The notes under the pieces: model-generated
What the model was told of the DNA's origin: nothing
The model's input: only the letters and a program-made list of their open reading frames with translations
Database searches by the model: none
Assembly (NCBI GenBank): GCA_043228905.1
Contig: JBHGNT010000009.1
Span: forward strand, 22,258,001 to 22,322,000
Length of the DNA: 64,000 bases
Source: Azolla caroliniana
Taxonomy: Eukaryota > Polypodiophyta
Direction of reading: 5' to 3'
Translations under genes and position numbers: made by a program
Part shown: positions 1-9,873 of the stretch, piece by piece
Layout: every line of letters begins with the position of its first letter
Numbering within the stretch: the first letter of the stretch is position 1

Positions 1-1265
1 TTCATCAGGTACAGTGTGTTTACCTTCCGGGCCCGAGCCACAATCGCGCTCCCTTTGCTAAACTTCATGACACCATTCCAGATGCTACCCGTGTAGCCTT
101 CATCATCTAGCCGACCGGCTGATATCAGGTTCAGACGAACCTCCGGAACGTGTCGGACATCCTTCAGCAGCAACTTGCATCCGGTTGGTGTTGTCAGCCA
201 CACGTCTCCTATACCGACAATTCGGCATGTTCCTTCATTCCCCATCCGGACACAGCCGTGGTCACCGGCTGAGTAGGATGCGAAGCATTTCCGGTCCGGG
301 GTAAGGTGGAACGACGCTCCGGAGTCTACCACCCAGGTCATCTCGTCGCCGGCAAGGTTTATCTCACTCTCCTCGGTGATGAGCATCAACTCCTCTTCAG
401 TTGCCGCGATTGCCGTCGTTCCCTTCCGGTCCGCCCCCCTCCGGTCTTTACCGTTTCGGTCTTTACCGTTTCGGTCCGGGGTTTGCTTCGAATCGGTACC
501 GTCGGTTTATTTGTCTTTACGGAAATGCCGACAGTTCTTTTGGAAGTGTCCCGGCTTGCCGCAATAGAAGCAAGTAGGCCTCCCCCTTGACTTTGACCGT
601 GTCCCCGACTTCTCCCGGTTCTGGGGACTACGGTTTCTATGTCTTCCGCGTTCTGATTCGGTAAGAAGCGCTTTGGAGTCGGAGCTCGTATCTTTGTCTT
701 TCCGACGCGCCTCCTCATCTAGCAAGCTCGACTTTACTCTTGCTAGGGATAACCGTTTTCCTTCCGGCCCGGCGTTGCCCAAAGTGACAACCAACGTCTC
801 CCAGCTATCCGGGAGGGAACCGAGCAGGAGTAGCGCTAGTACCTCATCTGCAAGAGGTACTTCCAACGACGTTGCCTGGTGTATCAGCCCCTGGAAGGCA
901 TTCATATGCTCCGCCATGCTGGAGCCATGTTGGTACCGGAGTCTTACTAGCTTCCGGAATACCGAAACCTGGTTAACAACATTTTTGTTTTAGAACATTA
1001 TGCCGATCTTCTCCCAGAGCTCATGAGCCTTGCTCTCTTCATTGAAGTTGTTGTACAGGCTCATGTCGATGAAGCACCGTATGTACGCCGTTGTCTTCAG
1101 CTGCATCACCTCCCATATCGCGGCGTCGATTTTGTCCGGTCTCTTGTCCCCGAACTGAACCAGCAGCCAGAGGTCTTTAACAACGAGCATGTCCCTCATC
1201 TTCGACTTCCATACTGAATAGTTGGAGCCGGTGAGCTTGAACATGCCGCCAAATGATTCGTCCAT
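1..1265 (-). pseudogene. Copia element A gag-protease (broken, runs off left edge)
   Basis: This is the gag and aspartic protease part of a Ty1/Copia polyprotein. The start is the ATG of MDESFGG (complement of 1263-1265). The CCHC knuckle (CFYCGKPGHFQKNC) lies near 540-580 and the protease motif WVVDSGASFH near 310-340; the latter would cut the polyprotein. Compared with the longer copy at 19,483-21,015, the frame is broken by a TAA at about 987-989 (a Gln codon in the other copy) and another TAA just after HFRKDK at about 507 (a Glu codon there). The frame continues to the window edge, so integrase and reverse transcriptase would lie outside. Non-functional by inspection. Confidence 0.85.
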
Positions 1266-1519
1266 TTTCTGTGTCGATTTCGCTCTGATACCACTTGACG
1301 GGAACCTAACGTTCCTTATGCGCAATGCTCGGCCACAACCGGCAACCAGAGGTCTTTAACAACGAGCATGTCCCTCATCTTCGACTTCCATACTGAATAG
1401 TTGGAGCCGGTGAGCTTGAACATGCCACCAAATGATTCATCCATTTTCTGTGTCGATTTCGCTCTGATACCACTTGACGGGAACCTAACGTTCCTTATGC
1501 GCAATGCTCGGCCACAACC
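1161..1519. repeat. 179-bp tandem duplication across gag start, PBS and LTR end
   Basis: The sequence from the gag N-terminal coding region through the primer-binding site and the last bases of the LTR is present twice in direct orientation. The copies are offset by 179 bp (ccagaggtctttaa at 1167 and again at 1346). The result is two gag start regions, two PBS copies (gctctgatacca) and a stub of LTR between them. A few substitutions separate the copies. Confidence 0.85.
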
Positions 1520-2278
1520 GAGATTCTTTTCATACACAAAAAAAAACGGGAAATACAACACGATACAAAGGAGAGAGGAAGATACACACACACTACAGAG
1601 GAGGTTAACGTGGAAAACCCCAAACTGGAGGAAAAACCACGGCAGCCCACAGGCTGCAAACTGTCACTATGTAGGAATGTACAGAAAACAGTGAGTTCAC
1701 TGAGGCACCGACCTCGTGCTCACTAATCTTCGCCACAGGCGGCGGTTACAACAGAGGCAACGACCTCGTCTCTCACTCTCTCTCTATACAGTTACGCACT
1801 CTCTCTTCTTCTTGCACCAACAAGGAAGAATAACGACCACCAGCTAAAAGTTTGCCCTAAGTCATATTTATACTAATATGACTTTTCGGCTATTTACAAA
1901 TATAGCCACAATGGGCTCTCAGAAACATATTTACGAATATGTCTCTTCCTCCGGTTCATACCGGGTCTGCACCATCCGGCTCTTCGTAACCAGGTACTCC
2001 TCATCTGGTTCACACCGGGCCTGCACCATCCGACACTCCGTAGCCGGGTACTACTCATCCGGTTCGCACCGGGCCTGCACCATCCGGCTCTCCGTAGCCG
2101 GGTACTACTCATCCGGTTCGCACCGGGCCTGCACCATTTGGCTCTCCGTAGCCGGGTACTACTCATCCGGTTCGCACTGGGCTTGCACCATCCGGCTCTC
2201 CGTAGCCAGGTACTACTCATCCGGTTCACCCCAGGCCTGCACCATCCGTTCCCATCCGGAGGGACCTATCTCCCAACA
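1475..2278 (-). repeat. 5' LTR of Copia element A
   Basis: LTR of about 804 bp, starting tgacgggaac and ending ctcccaaca on the plus strand (TG...CA). It is preceded by the complement of TGGTATCAGAGC, the plant initiator-tRNA-Met type PBS. It carries the family's TATA box inside a perfect inverted repeat (1860-1883) and about five copies of a 54-bp U3 repeat at roughly 1,950-2,250. It inserts into the coding region of element B; the 5 bp to its right (agtcc) should be one half of the target duplication, the other half lying outside the window. Confidence 0.85.
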
Positions 2279-3506
2279 AGTCCTTCGCGGCTTCCGAAAA
2301 GGTTTCCGGCTCCCGTATTGTTGCTACCTTCATCATAAAGGCGTAATGGTACGCCATATAATCGTTGTAGCCGAATCGGCTTACGGGGTTCTTTTCACGG
2401 GTGGATCGACGGAGTTTTTCATTTGCAGAGATGAGGGCTTTCTTAGCTCCGATTGGTACCTCGAAACCGCCGAACTCACTGTCGAGTGAGTGAGTCGATT
2501 CATCGTCGTCAAAGCGATCGTCTTCATATTTCGCCATTTTCGCCTTGCCTTTGTCCATCTTTGGGCTAGGCCGTGATGTGCTTTGATCGCTCAAAGGCTC
2601 TTGTGGTCCGCTCAGTCGGGTCGTGATCGGACTTTCTTCGAACATGCGCGTAAGGTGATCTTCATCCTCTATCTCTTGTTCAGTGGATTCCGAGTTGAGC
2701 GGGGTCGGAGTGGAAGTTGTCTCTGGTGCGTACCAGGATGCGGACTCGTCAAAGACAACGTCTCGACTTACCCGAGATTTTCGAGTTGAGGGGTTGTAGC
2801 ACTTGTACCCCTTTTGCTCCAGTGCGTATCCTACGAGGATACATTTCTCTGACTTCGGGTTGAGCTTTTGACGCTTCTTGTCGGGGATATGCACGTACGC
2901 AATGGAGCCGAATATCCGAACATGTGATAGGTTCGGCTTCTTTCCGAAGAATCTTTCGTGCGGAGTGACCTCGTGCACGCCGGATGTTGTGCACCGGTTC
3001 ATTAGGTAGACGACCGTATTTGCCGCTTCGGCCCAATATGACTTGGGCATATGCTTCTCGTTCATCATGGCCTGCGCTACTTCGAGGATGTGCCGATTTT
3101 TGCGCTCGGCTACTCCGTTTTGTTGCGGAGTGTGTCGGCAAGTAAATTCTTGCCGAATTCCTTCCTTTCGGAGATACGTTGTGAAATTGTCCGAGAAGTA
3201 CTCCTTGCCGCCATCCGATCGAAGGCATCGTACATGTCGGTTCGTGGCTTTCTCGACTTCATTCTTGAAATTTTGGAAGTGTCCGAACACTTCGCTCTTT
3301 TGCCGCATCGAGTAGATCCAAGTGTGCCTAGAAAAGTCGTCGATGAAGAGCACGTAATATCGGCATCCGTCGAATGTCGCCGTTTGAGCCGGACCCCATA
3401 CATCGGAATGAATTACGTCGAGTACACCTTTGCTTACCTCTTTCGCCGAACGGAACGTTCCCGATGTGTCGAATCGGGTGCGTAGTGTCATCTCCGGTTT
3501 CAACAT
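2279..3506 (-). pseudogene. Copia element B integrase (rve core) and linker
   Basis: The integrase core is easily seen: DVIHSDVWGP, then SDGGKEYFSD, then TPQQNGVAERKNR, the three catalytic acidic positions of a Copia DDE integrase. It is followed by the usual FGSIAYVHIP and LVGYALEQKGYKCYNP blocks and a long acidic linker towards the missing reverse transcriptase. The ORF begins inside protease-derived sequence, so protease is joined almost directly to integrase and the normal GAG-pre-integrase domain is deleted. The reading frame is ended by the LTR of element A. Confidence 0.85.
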
Positions 3507-3525
3507 AACCGGGTCGCTCCAGCTC

Positions 3526-4660
3526 TCAAAGTTTGAGAAACCATTCTTTGTGGGATGTCATATGGTTTGAGGCTCCGGAGTCAACAAACCATACGTCCTC
3601 CGGATTGAGGGCACTAGTCGAGGTAGAGGCCGACATAGAGTTTGCTTTATGTTTCATCATGAACATTCCACCACGGTTGGAGTTGCGTGCATACATTCCG
3701 CCACGATCTTCGTAGTTGGAGGTGTTCCCGTACATTCCGCTATACTCTTCGTAGTCGGAATTGTGTGCATAATTCGTGAGTTGTCGGCTTGTGGAAGCCG
3801 ATTCACGCATCTTCTTTCGGCACTCTTCTTCGTGGTGGCCGAGCTTTCCGCAATATCCGCATTCAGTTGCGTTTTGACGGCTCGGTCCAGAGTGGAAGCT
3901 CCCCCTTCTTGCGAAGGTTCCTCGTTGGCCTCCATTTTGCGACCGAAATTGAGAGTTGTTGTCGTAGGTCGGACCTCGTCCGCCTTGTCCTTGGCCGAAT
4001 CGGCCTCTCGCTCGTCTGCGTCCTCTTCCTCCATTAGAGTGCGTGTAGAGCATGTGGCCTTCCGACTCATTGCTCCTTGTACACACGTGGTTTTCTTTGA
4101 CCAATAGCATTGATTGGAGCTTGAAGAAGGAGGGAGATTTCTCCCGTGCTAGAACGGCGGTTCGCATCGCGCCGATCCGTGGTGCGAGGCCGCCGAGGCA
4201 TATTTGCACCATCTCATCATCATCTATACTTACGCTTATTGAGCCGAGCGAGTCGCAAAGCTCCTTGATCTTCAAGGTGTATGTCGTGATGGACATATCC
4301 GTTTGTTGGATGTTGTTCAACTCTTGGCGGAGTTGAAGCTTCCTCGCAGTCGTGTTGGCGGCAAAAATCTTTCGTAGATTTTCCCACGCTTCCTTCGGCG
4401 TCTTGGCTTCTCGAATGTAACCGAGCATGTGGTCGTGAACACATGTCGCCAAGCAATACATCACGCGGCTTGCGGCTTGCGGCTTGCTCCCATGTCGCGT
4501 ATCCGGGAGCCGCTTCGGCAGGTCGGTCTTCATGCGCTCCTTTGATGTAGCTCCAATAGCCTTGTCCGACAAGGTATTGGTGCATCTTGTACTCCCAAGA
4601 TGTGAATTTGTTTCGATCCAACTTCTCGGTAGGGAGAGCGCTTCCCATTTGAGTATTCAT
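3526..4660 (-). pseudogene. Copia element B gag and start of protease
   Basis: Gag of the UBN2 type, starting MNTQMGSALPTEKLDRNKFTSWEYKM. It contains the block LRKIFAANTTARKLQLRQEL, an RGG-rich tract, a CCHC knuckle (CGYCGKLGHHEEEC) and the protease active-site motif VWFVDSGASNHMTS near 3570. A frame break near 4480-4500, where the sequence ggcttgcggcttgc looks like a small duplication, splits it into two overlapping ORFs. A further break after EWFL ends the frame. Assembles particles in intact relatives; here broken. Confidence 0.8.
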
Positions 4661-4819
4661 TATGTCGATTCTTCTTCTTCTTCTTCTCTCTTCGAATGCG
4701 AGCTATGTGGCAAAGCTACGATAGCGATGAGCCGGTTCTTGGTCGTCGGCGTGGAGCACAACACACGATCACGATGAGGCGAATGGGTTAGATCGAACTA
4801 CCAAATCGCTCTGATACCA

Positions 4820-5208
4820 TGTAAAGAATCAAGAGATGGAATATTGTTAAGCGGAAGAGATGTGAGTTATGTGTGTGTGTAAGAGAGAGAGAGGGAGAGA
4901 GAGAGAGAGAGAACCACAAAGAATACGCAAGGTAAAAGTGTATTGATAAAGGAGAAAGACCCAACATTTTACAAGGTGGGAGGAGGGTGCTTTATGTAGT
5001 CACCCTCTCTCTTCATTAACTACAAGACTCATGGAGCATGGGGAATGTGAAAGCTCATAAGTTATGTGTCATAGAATATGATTCTATGACTCATACTAAA
5101 TGCTAGAATAGAAAGTGGTGACATAATGGTGACTCTTGACCGTTGGAGTGTCTCTTCACTCTCAAGGTGAGTTCACACACTAGACCAAGTTGAGCTTGAT
5201 TGTCAACA
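4820..5208 (-). repeat. 5' LTR of Copia element B
   Basis: 389-bp LTR, tgtaaagaat...tgtcaaca, bounded on the left by the PBS and on the right by atata. It contains a GA microsatellite (about 4,880-4,913) and a perfect 10-bp inverted repeat (gtcatagaat / attctatgac) with a 3-nt spacer at 5068-5090. It cuts an older LTR-like repeat that continues from 5209. Confidence 0.75.
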
Positions 5209-5668
5209 ATATATAAAGGGAGGAATACATTCCCGGCTTTGAGACGGACCAAGGTAGGTTACAGCAGTCGTCTGCTACCAAGCCGCCGGTCGGGGAGCTC
5301 ACGGGCTTGTCTCGTCGAGCGGGGTCTTGCGCAGGAGACGAGTTGAAGCAAACCCTAACGAACACGAAGGGGAGGGGGGAGAAGAAGAAGAAAAGAAGAA
5401 GGAGAGAATGAAACTAACCCTAAATCTAACGGTATACCCTCTAACGCAAAAATGGGCAACCCTTCTACAAGGGACCACCCCTTCCTTTTATAGAACAAGG
5501 AGAGGGATGCGTTACAATGTGGGATAAATCTCGATTTACATGGGATTCTTCGTCTTGACTTAACTCCTATTATTCACACAATTATACGAGGGTGAGTGCA
5601 CATGGTGCACCCCGCCGATGTAGCCAATATTTCCCGGTTTCTGCCTCTGGCCGAAATTCTTCACGACA
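5209..5668 (-). repeat. LTR-like remnant H1
   Basis: This shares long blocks with 5,850-6,439, including atgggcaaccc, tatagaacaaggagagg and gtgggataaat, and both end in cttcacgaca. It is therefore a second, diverged LTR of the same family, cut on its left by element B. The TATA box (reverse complement of cttttatag, near 5,498) indicates minus orientation. The flanking bases at 5,669-5,747 hold a short GA microsatellite and no gene. Confidence 0.6.
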
Positions 5669-5747
5669 CCGGAGCGACTCTGGAAGTGTACCGACGGCTA
5701 CTGAACACGAGAGAGGAAGAGAGAGAGAGAGAGAGAGAGAGCACGTG

Positions 5748-6439
5748 TGCAACAACGACTCAACACACACCTCTTATGTACAGGAAACAAAGGGAAAGAA
5801 ACGCACCGACACCAATAGAGACACAAATATGCAGAAATATATTTATGATTACAAGAGTGAGTTACAACTCCGGCTCCAAGCCGGACTGAGGTAGGCTAGG
5901 TCACAACAGCAATCTGCCACCAAGTCGCCATCGGGGAGCTCTCAAGCTCGTCGCGCCGAGCGGGGTCTTGCATAGGAGACCGAGCAGAAGTAAACCCCCA
6001 TAGAACATACAAGCTCTTCACCGCGCTAAACCCTAAACAGACACGAAGGAGAAGAAGAAGAAGAAAGCTACCAAGATGAAACCCTAAAACGAAATAGGGT
6101 GAAGACCAAAGTACAAACCCTAAGGGAACAAGAATAAGATGAAGAGGAAGAACACTACCAAACCCTAGACCTAAGTGGTATACCCTCCTAACTCAAAATG
6201 GGCAACCCCTTTACAAAGGACGCTCCCTTCCTCTTATAGAACAAGGAGAGGGATGCGTAACAATGTGGGATAAATCCCTTATTACATGGGATCTTTTGTC
6301 CCGAATTAATTACTATCTGGCACCATGATGGCGCCCCTGTCATTTACACGATTTGTACAAGGGTGAGTGCACATTCCCCACCCCGCCAATTCCTCTGATA
6401 TTCCCCGGTTTCTCACCATGGCCTGGAATCTTCACGACA
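5748..6439 (-). repeat. LTR-like repeat H2, possible 3' LTR of element G
   Basis: About 690 bp ending in ttcacgaca, homologous to H1. It lies on the 3' side of minus-strand element G, where its 3' LTR should be, but it is clearly diverged from G's 5' LTR (9,874-10,438) and no good polypurine tract precedes it. Assignment to G is therefore uncertain. The next 380 bp (6,440-6,823) show no convincing ORF. Confidence 0.5.
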
Positions 6440-6823
6440 ACGGGTCGTCCGATCAGACCCGACCCTTTCCCTAGAGCCAACGATGACTTCGTACATCTCC
6501 ACAGAACTAACCGAAACCGTCTAGTCCTCACTGAGGCCTTCTACAAACACCTTCCGTAGTGCCCCCAAGGTGTCGTCAAAAGAGACCGCCTCCACGGCGC
6601 CGCTAATTTCTTCATCGTTCCTCCGCTCGCTTCCTTTCCTGGCCACTGATGCCGGTTATAGTACAACCTCTGTTATCATAGAACCAAAATTTCCTTCCTA
6701 TGGTACATGTGTGGGGTTTCTCCATGGTGTTCGGACTATCGCGGCCCCATGCCTTGATAGCCCTCTCTAAAAATCCACTCGACTATCACCGCTGAGGGTC
6801 TCACGATTACGCTCGTGGTTCGC

Positions 6824-7807
6824 TCACATGGTTAGGAATTGGACGGAGCGACGTCCGTCTTGGCTTTTGACGCGCGCGTACGCTGAACCGTTTTCAAGCA
6901 CTTTGGTCTCCATGCGCGCCGTCGTTATGTATGGTTCGCCGAGAATCACCGGGTGTGAGGACGTCTCCGGCACGAAGAAGTGTTGGTCAATCTCGACATC
7001 CCCAATCTTCACGCTTCTTCGTGCCGGAGACGTCCTCACACCCGGTGATTCTCGGTAGTTCCTCCGTGCAGTTCCTCCGTGTAGTTCCTCCGTAGCGCGT
7101 GTCATCGCGCGTATTTTCCAGCCATGCTTGGTGTTGATGGGCCACTTCCCCTTATTGTAGAAGTCCATGGACATTAGGTTGATCTCCGAACCGTGGTCTA
7201 TCAACGCCACCACCGGCTCCTGGATGTCGCCGATTCGAACTGGGGTCTCTGTCATGGCCCTGGCCCAGTGGAACTTCGAATAATGGCTTTCCGCCAACTC
7301 GTCCTCTAGGGTCCTATCTTCCAGGTGCATCGTCCGCACCTCCACGGGCTTCTCCGGTTCCAGCTCCGTCAAGAGCCGCTTCCGCTTCACCAAGTCCACG
7401 ATAGAATCATGGAACTCCTTCTTTGCGATCCCAAGCACTTCCCATAGCGATAGCTCAACCTTGTTGTCGAGAATCCGCTCCCCTAGGGCCTTTAGTAGGT
7501 TCGTGGTTCTTTCAATCTCAGTGCTCAGCCGGTAACCAGTTGGCTTGGGTTTGTCCGGCACGCTGGGATTGCCGGCATCGTTCTTCTTTGGGTTGAACCG
7601 GGTCTCGTATCGTTGTGAGGGTCTGACCCCTCCGCCCTTTCCCGCACGCTTGTCCTCTACCAGAACCTCGTAGTTCTGGCACGCCGCCTCCACAAATCCG
7701 GTCTTCTCCTCGACCAGGTCAGACCATCCAGTGACCTCCCGGACCCGCTGCTCTACGCGGTCCGCTTCCTCCTTCCTCAGCCTTACACCAGAGAGACCTT
7801 CTAGCAC
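6824..7807 (-). pseudogene. Element G retropepsin-like protease
   Basis: 327-codon ORF. The aspartic protease core is visible as VVALIDHGSEINLMSMDFY, where the usual D-S/T-G is DHG, followed by the flap/second-half motif HPVILGEPYI near the C-terminus. The upstream 150 residues are charged and lack recognised motifs. A 42-bp perfect inverted duplication (6,939-6,980 and 7,014-7,055) lies inside the C-terminal coding sequence and inserts an antisense copy of the SSHPVILGEP region. Directly beside it are three short copies of gttcctccgtg. The protease was therefore altered by local rearrangement. Confidence 0.65.
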
Positions 7808-7813
7808 CAGTGG

Positions 7814-8230
7814 TCAGAAACCAGAGTCTTTTGCTTTCCGGCCTTCATCGCCCCCAACCGGGATTCCCGCCGATGCTGAGTAGTGGACTATCTCTGCATG
7901 TTGTGTTGCGGCTTCTTCCATCAATCGCCTCATCCCCCCGCGCCCAATATTGAACTCCAGGGCCTTCCGAGTATCGCTGGCATGCACCCGCCCATTCCAC
8001 AGGTACACCACATTGGCCCCGAGCGCCTCTGCGAAATCCACGCATTCCGGCCAGATGTGACCAACCGCGTCACACCACATGCACCACTGCCCTGCCGGAG
8101 GTCGCCAGTCCTGCAGTTGCTCCCTGATGTCTCTCCGGGCCTGCGCGATCTGGAGAGTGCGCACCATCTGTGTCAATTCTTCCAGAGCCGCTCCTCTAGA
8201 CGGGCCCTTGGGCACGTCGATCGAGGGCAA
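7814..8230 (-). pseudogene. Element G gag C-terminal part with CCHC knuckle
   Basis: 138-codon segment on the other side of the nested insertions. It carries a classical zinc knuckle CMWCDAVGHIWPEC (C-x2-C-x4-H-x4-C) near residues 49-62, which binds genomic RNA in gag proteins. The reading frame stops at 7,814, just before the protease ORF. Confidence 0.65.
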
Positions 8231-8246
8231 GCCAATCCCGGTGTTA

Positions 8247-8383
8247 CGGACATGACCATTTAATATCCCGTGGTGAGAATTTACCGTAGTATTCTTTACA
8301 CTCTCGTTTAACCCTCACACTTATCCACGTGTATAGAATACTACGGTAAATTCTCACCACGGGATATTAAATGGTCATGCCCG
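8247..8383. mobile_element. 137-bp foldback MITE with TA target duplication
   Basis: Two 49-bp arms (8247-8295 and 8335-8383) are reverse complements with one mismatch, separated by a 39-bp loop. TA is present on both sides (8245-8246 and 8384-8385), as for Tc1/mariner-derived MITEs, although the ends (cggacatg) are not the standard Stowaway ends. It lies inside the gag region of element G and is the insertion site of solo LTR S1. Confidence 0.75.
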
Positions 8384-8386
8384 TAA

Positions 8387-9128
8387 TGTTGGGAAACAGG
8401 TCCCTCCGGATGGGAAGGTAGAAGAGCATGAACCGGATGAGGAGTACCCGGCTACGGAGAGCCGGATGGTGCAGGCCCGGTATGAACCGGATGAGGAGTA
8501 CCCGACTGCGGAGAGTCGGATGGTGTAGGCCCGGTATGAACCGGATGAGGAGTACCCGACTGCGGAGAGTCGGATGGTGTAGGCCCGGTATGAACCGGAT
8601 GAGGAGTACCCGACTGCGGAGAGTCTGATGGTGTAGGCCTGGTATGAACCGGATGAGGAGTACCCGACTGCGGAGAGCCGGATGGAGCCCATCGAGGCTA
8701 CATTTGTAAATAGCCGAAAAGTCATATTAGTATAAATATGACTTAGGGCAAACTTCTTTCTGTGTGTCGTCATTCTTGTTGTTATTCTTTCTTGTTGGTG
8801 CAAGAAGAAATCAGAGCGCGTAACTGTACAGAGAGAGAGAGAGAGAGACGAGGTCGTTGCCTTTGTTGTAACCGCCGCCTGTGGCGAAGATCTGAGAGCA
8901 CGAGGTCGTTGCCTCAGTGATCTCACTGTTGTATATTTCTACATAGCGACAGTTTGCAGCTTGTGGGCTGCCGTGGTTTTTCCCCTATTTTTTTTGGGTT
9001 TTCCACGTATACCTCCTGTCTACCATTTCTCCTCTTTTGTGTCGCGTTTCATTACCTATTTTTCTGTGTATGTAAAGAATCTCGGTTGTGGCCGAGCGTC
9101 GGACATAAGGAACGTTAAGTTCTCAACA
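8387..9128 (+). repeat. Solo LTR S1 (Copia family A/F/C2)
   Basis: 742-bp complete LTR beginning tgttgggaaac and ending gttctcaaca, with a perfect 5-bp target duplication cgtaa (8382-8386 and 9129-9133) and no internal sequence on either side. It holds five 54-bp U3 repeats (about 8,428-8,690), the TATA box inside an inverted repeat (8720-8743) and a GA tract near 8,831. It was left by LTR-LTR recombination of a full element. Confidence 0.9.
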
Positions 9129-9253
9129 CGTAACACCCGGGTTACCTCCTTCCATGCCAGCGAAAGTTCGTCGAACTTCCTTGCCAGGACAGGTCCTACC
9201 GGCAACAAATCCTCGCCGCCCCACTCGCACCGTTTGTCGAAACGGGCGCAAAC

Positions 9254-9832
9254 TCATTTCACCATGGCCCAATCGGTTGTCAGCCCATCGTCTGTCTCCA
9301 GTAGGAGACCCACTTGCTCCTGATCCCGCGCATCCACTGTTTCAACGAACAGTAGGACACGGCTCGTGTCTAGTACTGTCTTGTTCAGCGGCAAGAGCCG
9401 CGCAAAGCGTTCCTCAAACTCCCGGAGAAGCGCCGACGCATTCCTCCCTTTTCCGAGAGTCTCCACCCACTCCATGAAATCCTGCTTTGATAGCCGAAGC
9501 AAGTCATCAAGCCCGTATTTCTCGAGGATCCGACCTTCAAACTCTCCCCAGGTCCAGCATCCAACTTGTACCTCAAGCACCTCTGCGTGAATGCCTGGCA
9601 TCGGCACCCGAGGGAAACTGGCCAACCACCTATCTTTCGGAATGTCCCTCATCACCATTTCGGCCCGGTAGGCCTCCAAATAACTCGTGGCGTTCTTTCC
9701 ATTGAACCGGCCTATCGTGCCTACAATCGCTTCGATGACACTGTCGAGGGCGCCTGTGCCCTCACGAGCACTTACTATCCGATCAACCGCTGCCACCATG
9801 GCTTCGGTGAGCTCCGATCCCCTCATCTTCAA
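9254..9832 (-). pseudogene. Element G gag N-terminal part
   Basis: 192-codon ORF starting MKMRGSELTEAMVAAVDRIV. Residues 40-140 resemble the retrotransposon gag fold: a run of basic and aromatic residues (FNGKNATSYLEAYRAEM), then CWTWGEFEGRILEKYG and SKQDFMEWVETLGKG. The same order of blocks (FNGAEVQSFLKVYNAEM, SWATFEKALLEEYG, DQRNFDQWVTSAK) occurs in element C. The start is close to the PBS, as expected for gag. The frame runs towards 9,134, where the MITE and solo LTR interrupt it. Confidence 0.65.
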
Positions 9833-9849
9833 CTCCTCTGCTGCCTTGT

Positions 9850-9869
9850 TTCACGTCGGGTTCACCAAA
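9850..9869 (-). other. Primer-binding site of element G
   Basis: Minus strand reads TGGTGAACCCGACGTG four to five bases after the LTR end. The same site follows the LTR of element C at 29,559-29,578. I could not identify the matching tRNA from memory. Confidence 0.6.
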
Positions 9870-9873
9870 TTAA

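Larger units (their letters stand above)
2279..5208 (-). mobile_element. Copia element B (Tork-like), interrupted by element A
   Basis: Minus-strand Copia element of a family different from A. In element order: 5' LTR 4820-5208, PBS 4808-4819 (complement of TGGTATCAGAGC), gag 4660 to about 3600, protease motif near 3560, then integrase to 2279, where element A interrupts it after the residues FSEAAKD. Reverse transcriptase, RNase H and the 3' LTR are not in the window. Gag and integrase are in different frames and the stretch between protease and integrase is shortened, so this copy is defective. Confidence 0.85.

Noticed and set aside
1878-2489. Long plus-strand ORF (203 codons) with repeated SSGSHRACTIRLSVAGY
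   Set aside because: It is the 54-bp LTR minisatellite read in frame; 54 is a multiple of three, so the frame stays open without coding constraint. The same applies at 8,375-8,926 and 17,369-17,803.
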